Below are positions 5,764 to 5,796 of a DNA stretch of 5,796 bases, piece by piece. The DNA is from DASUHT01 sp051955775 (lineage in GTDB: Bacteria; Actinomycetota; Thermoleophilia; Gaiellales; JAICJC01), in NCBI GenBank assembly GCA_051955775.1, contig JBQCGJ010000324.1, positions 1-5,796 on the forward strand. The letters run 5' to 3'. Within the stretch, counting starts at the first letter, position 1; each line of letters opens with the position of its first letter. The notes beneath the pieces were generated by a model. That model worked only from the letters and a program-made list of their open reading frames with translations, searched no databases and was not told the origin of the DNA. A program made the translations under genes and the position numbers.

Positions 5764-5796
5764 TCAGGCGGCTCGCAGCCCGAGTGCCTCGTCCAG
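5764..5796 (-). CDS. C-terminal end of an unidentified upstream gene, cut by window edge
   Basis: The minus strand reads ten codons, LDEALGLRAA, then TGA at 5766-5764. This fits the tail of a gene in the same direction as xerD and 77 bases ahead of it. It is too short to identify. In many bacteria a Nudix hydrolase (ADP-ribose pyrophosphatase type) precedes xerD, so that is one guess, but nothing in these residues shows it. The other two minus-strand frames stay open through this stretch, so the tail itself is a plausible reading and not a certain one. Confidence 0.35.
   Translation of the reverse strand: MDEALGLRAA

Noticed and set aside
1..5796. CRISPR array, tandem repeats, insertion sequence ends, rRNA or tRNA genes
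   Set aside because: None were seen on reading both strands; nearly all of the window is explained by the protein-coding genes, and no gap exceeds about 80 bases.

Overview
The window is a stretch of GC-rich bacterial chromosome with nearly gap-free coding, strong G/C third-position bias and frequent GTG/TTG starts. It looks like housekeeping DNA, not an accessory island. Gene content and style (a XerD / phosphopentomutase / pyrimidine phosphorylase / Fpg neighbourhood, a possibly leaderless start, a tandem-GNAT acetyltransferase) suggest a high-GC Actinomycetota-like organism, possibly of the Thermoleophilia type. That placement is inference from style and was not tested by any search.

Layout, read from the right edge on the minus strand: the last ten codons of an unidentified gene (5796-5764); the tyrosine recombinase XerD (5686-4805); after 19 bases, a GNAT acetyltransferase with two acetyl-CoA-type motifs (4785-3943). 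Next comes one gene on the plus strand, an FAD-dependent amine oxidase (2552-3889), convergent with the acetyltransferase and divergent from the next block. The minus strand resumes with phosphopentomutase deoB (2488-1325), pyrimidine-nucleoside phosphorylase deoA/pdp (1332-91) and the first 30 codons of the DNA glycosylase mutM/fpg (91 to the left edge).

How the genes work together: DeoA and DeoB catalyse consecutive steps of (deoxy)nucleoside salvage. The phosphorylase releases the base and (deoxy)ribose-1-phosphate, and the mutase converts that to the 5-phosphate. deoB, deoA and mutM are physically overlapped (8 bases, then 1 base), so they are probably co-transcribed and translationally coupled, tying nucleoside breakdown to oxidised-guanine repair at the expression level. 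A candidate -10 box sits just upstream of the deoB GTG at the spacing expected for a leaderless mRNA. The plus-strand amine oxidase separates this trio from xerD and the acetyltransferase and has its own ribosome binding site.

I found no mobile element, CRISPR array, RNA gene, toxin-antitoxin pair or defence system. The points worth a second look are modest: the leaderless/bidirectional deoB promoter, a specificity-determining lysine in DeoA, the tandem GNAT protein, the orphan amine oxidase, and a strong but distant Shine-Dalgarno sequence upstream of xerD that a small hairpin could bring into register.
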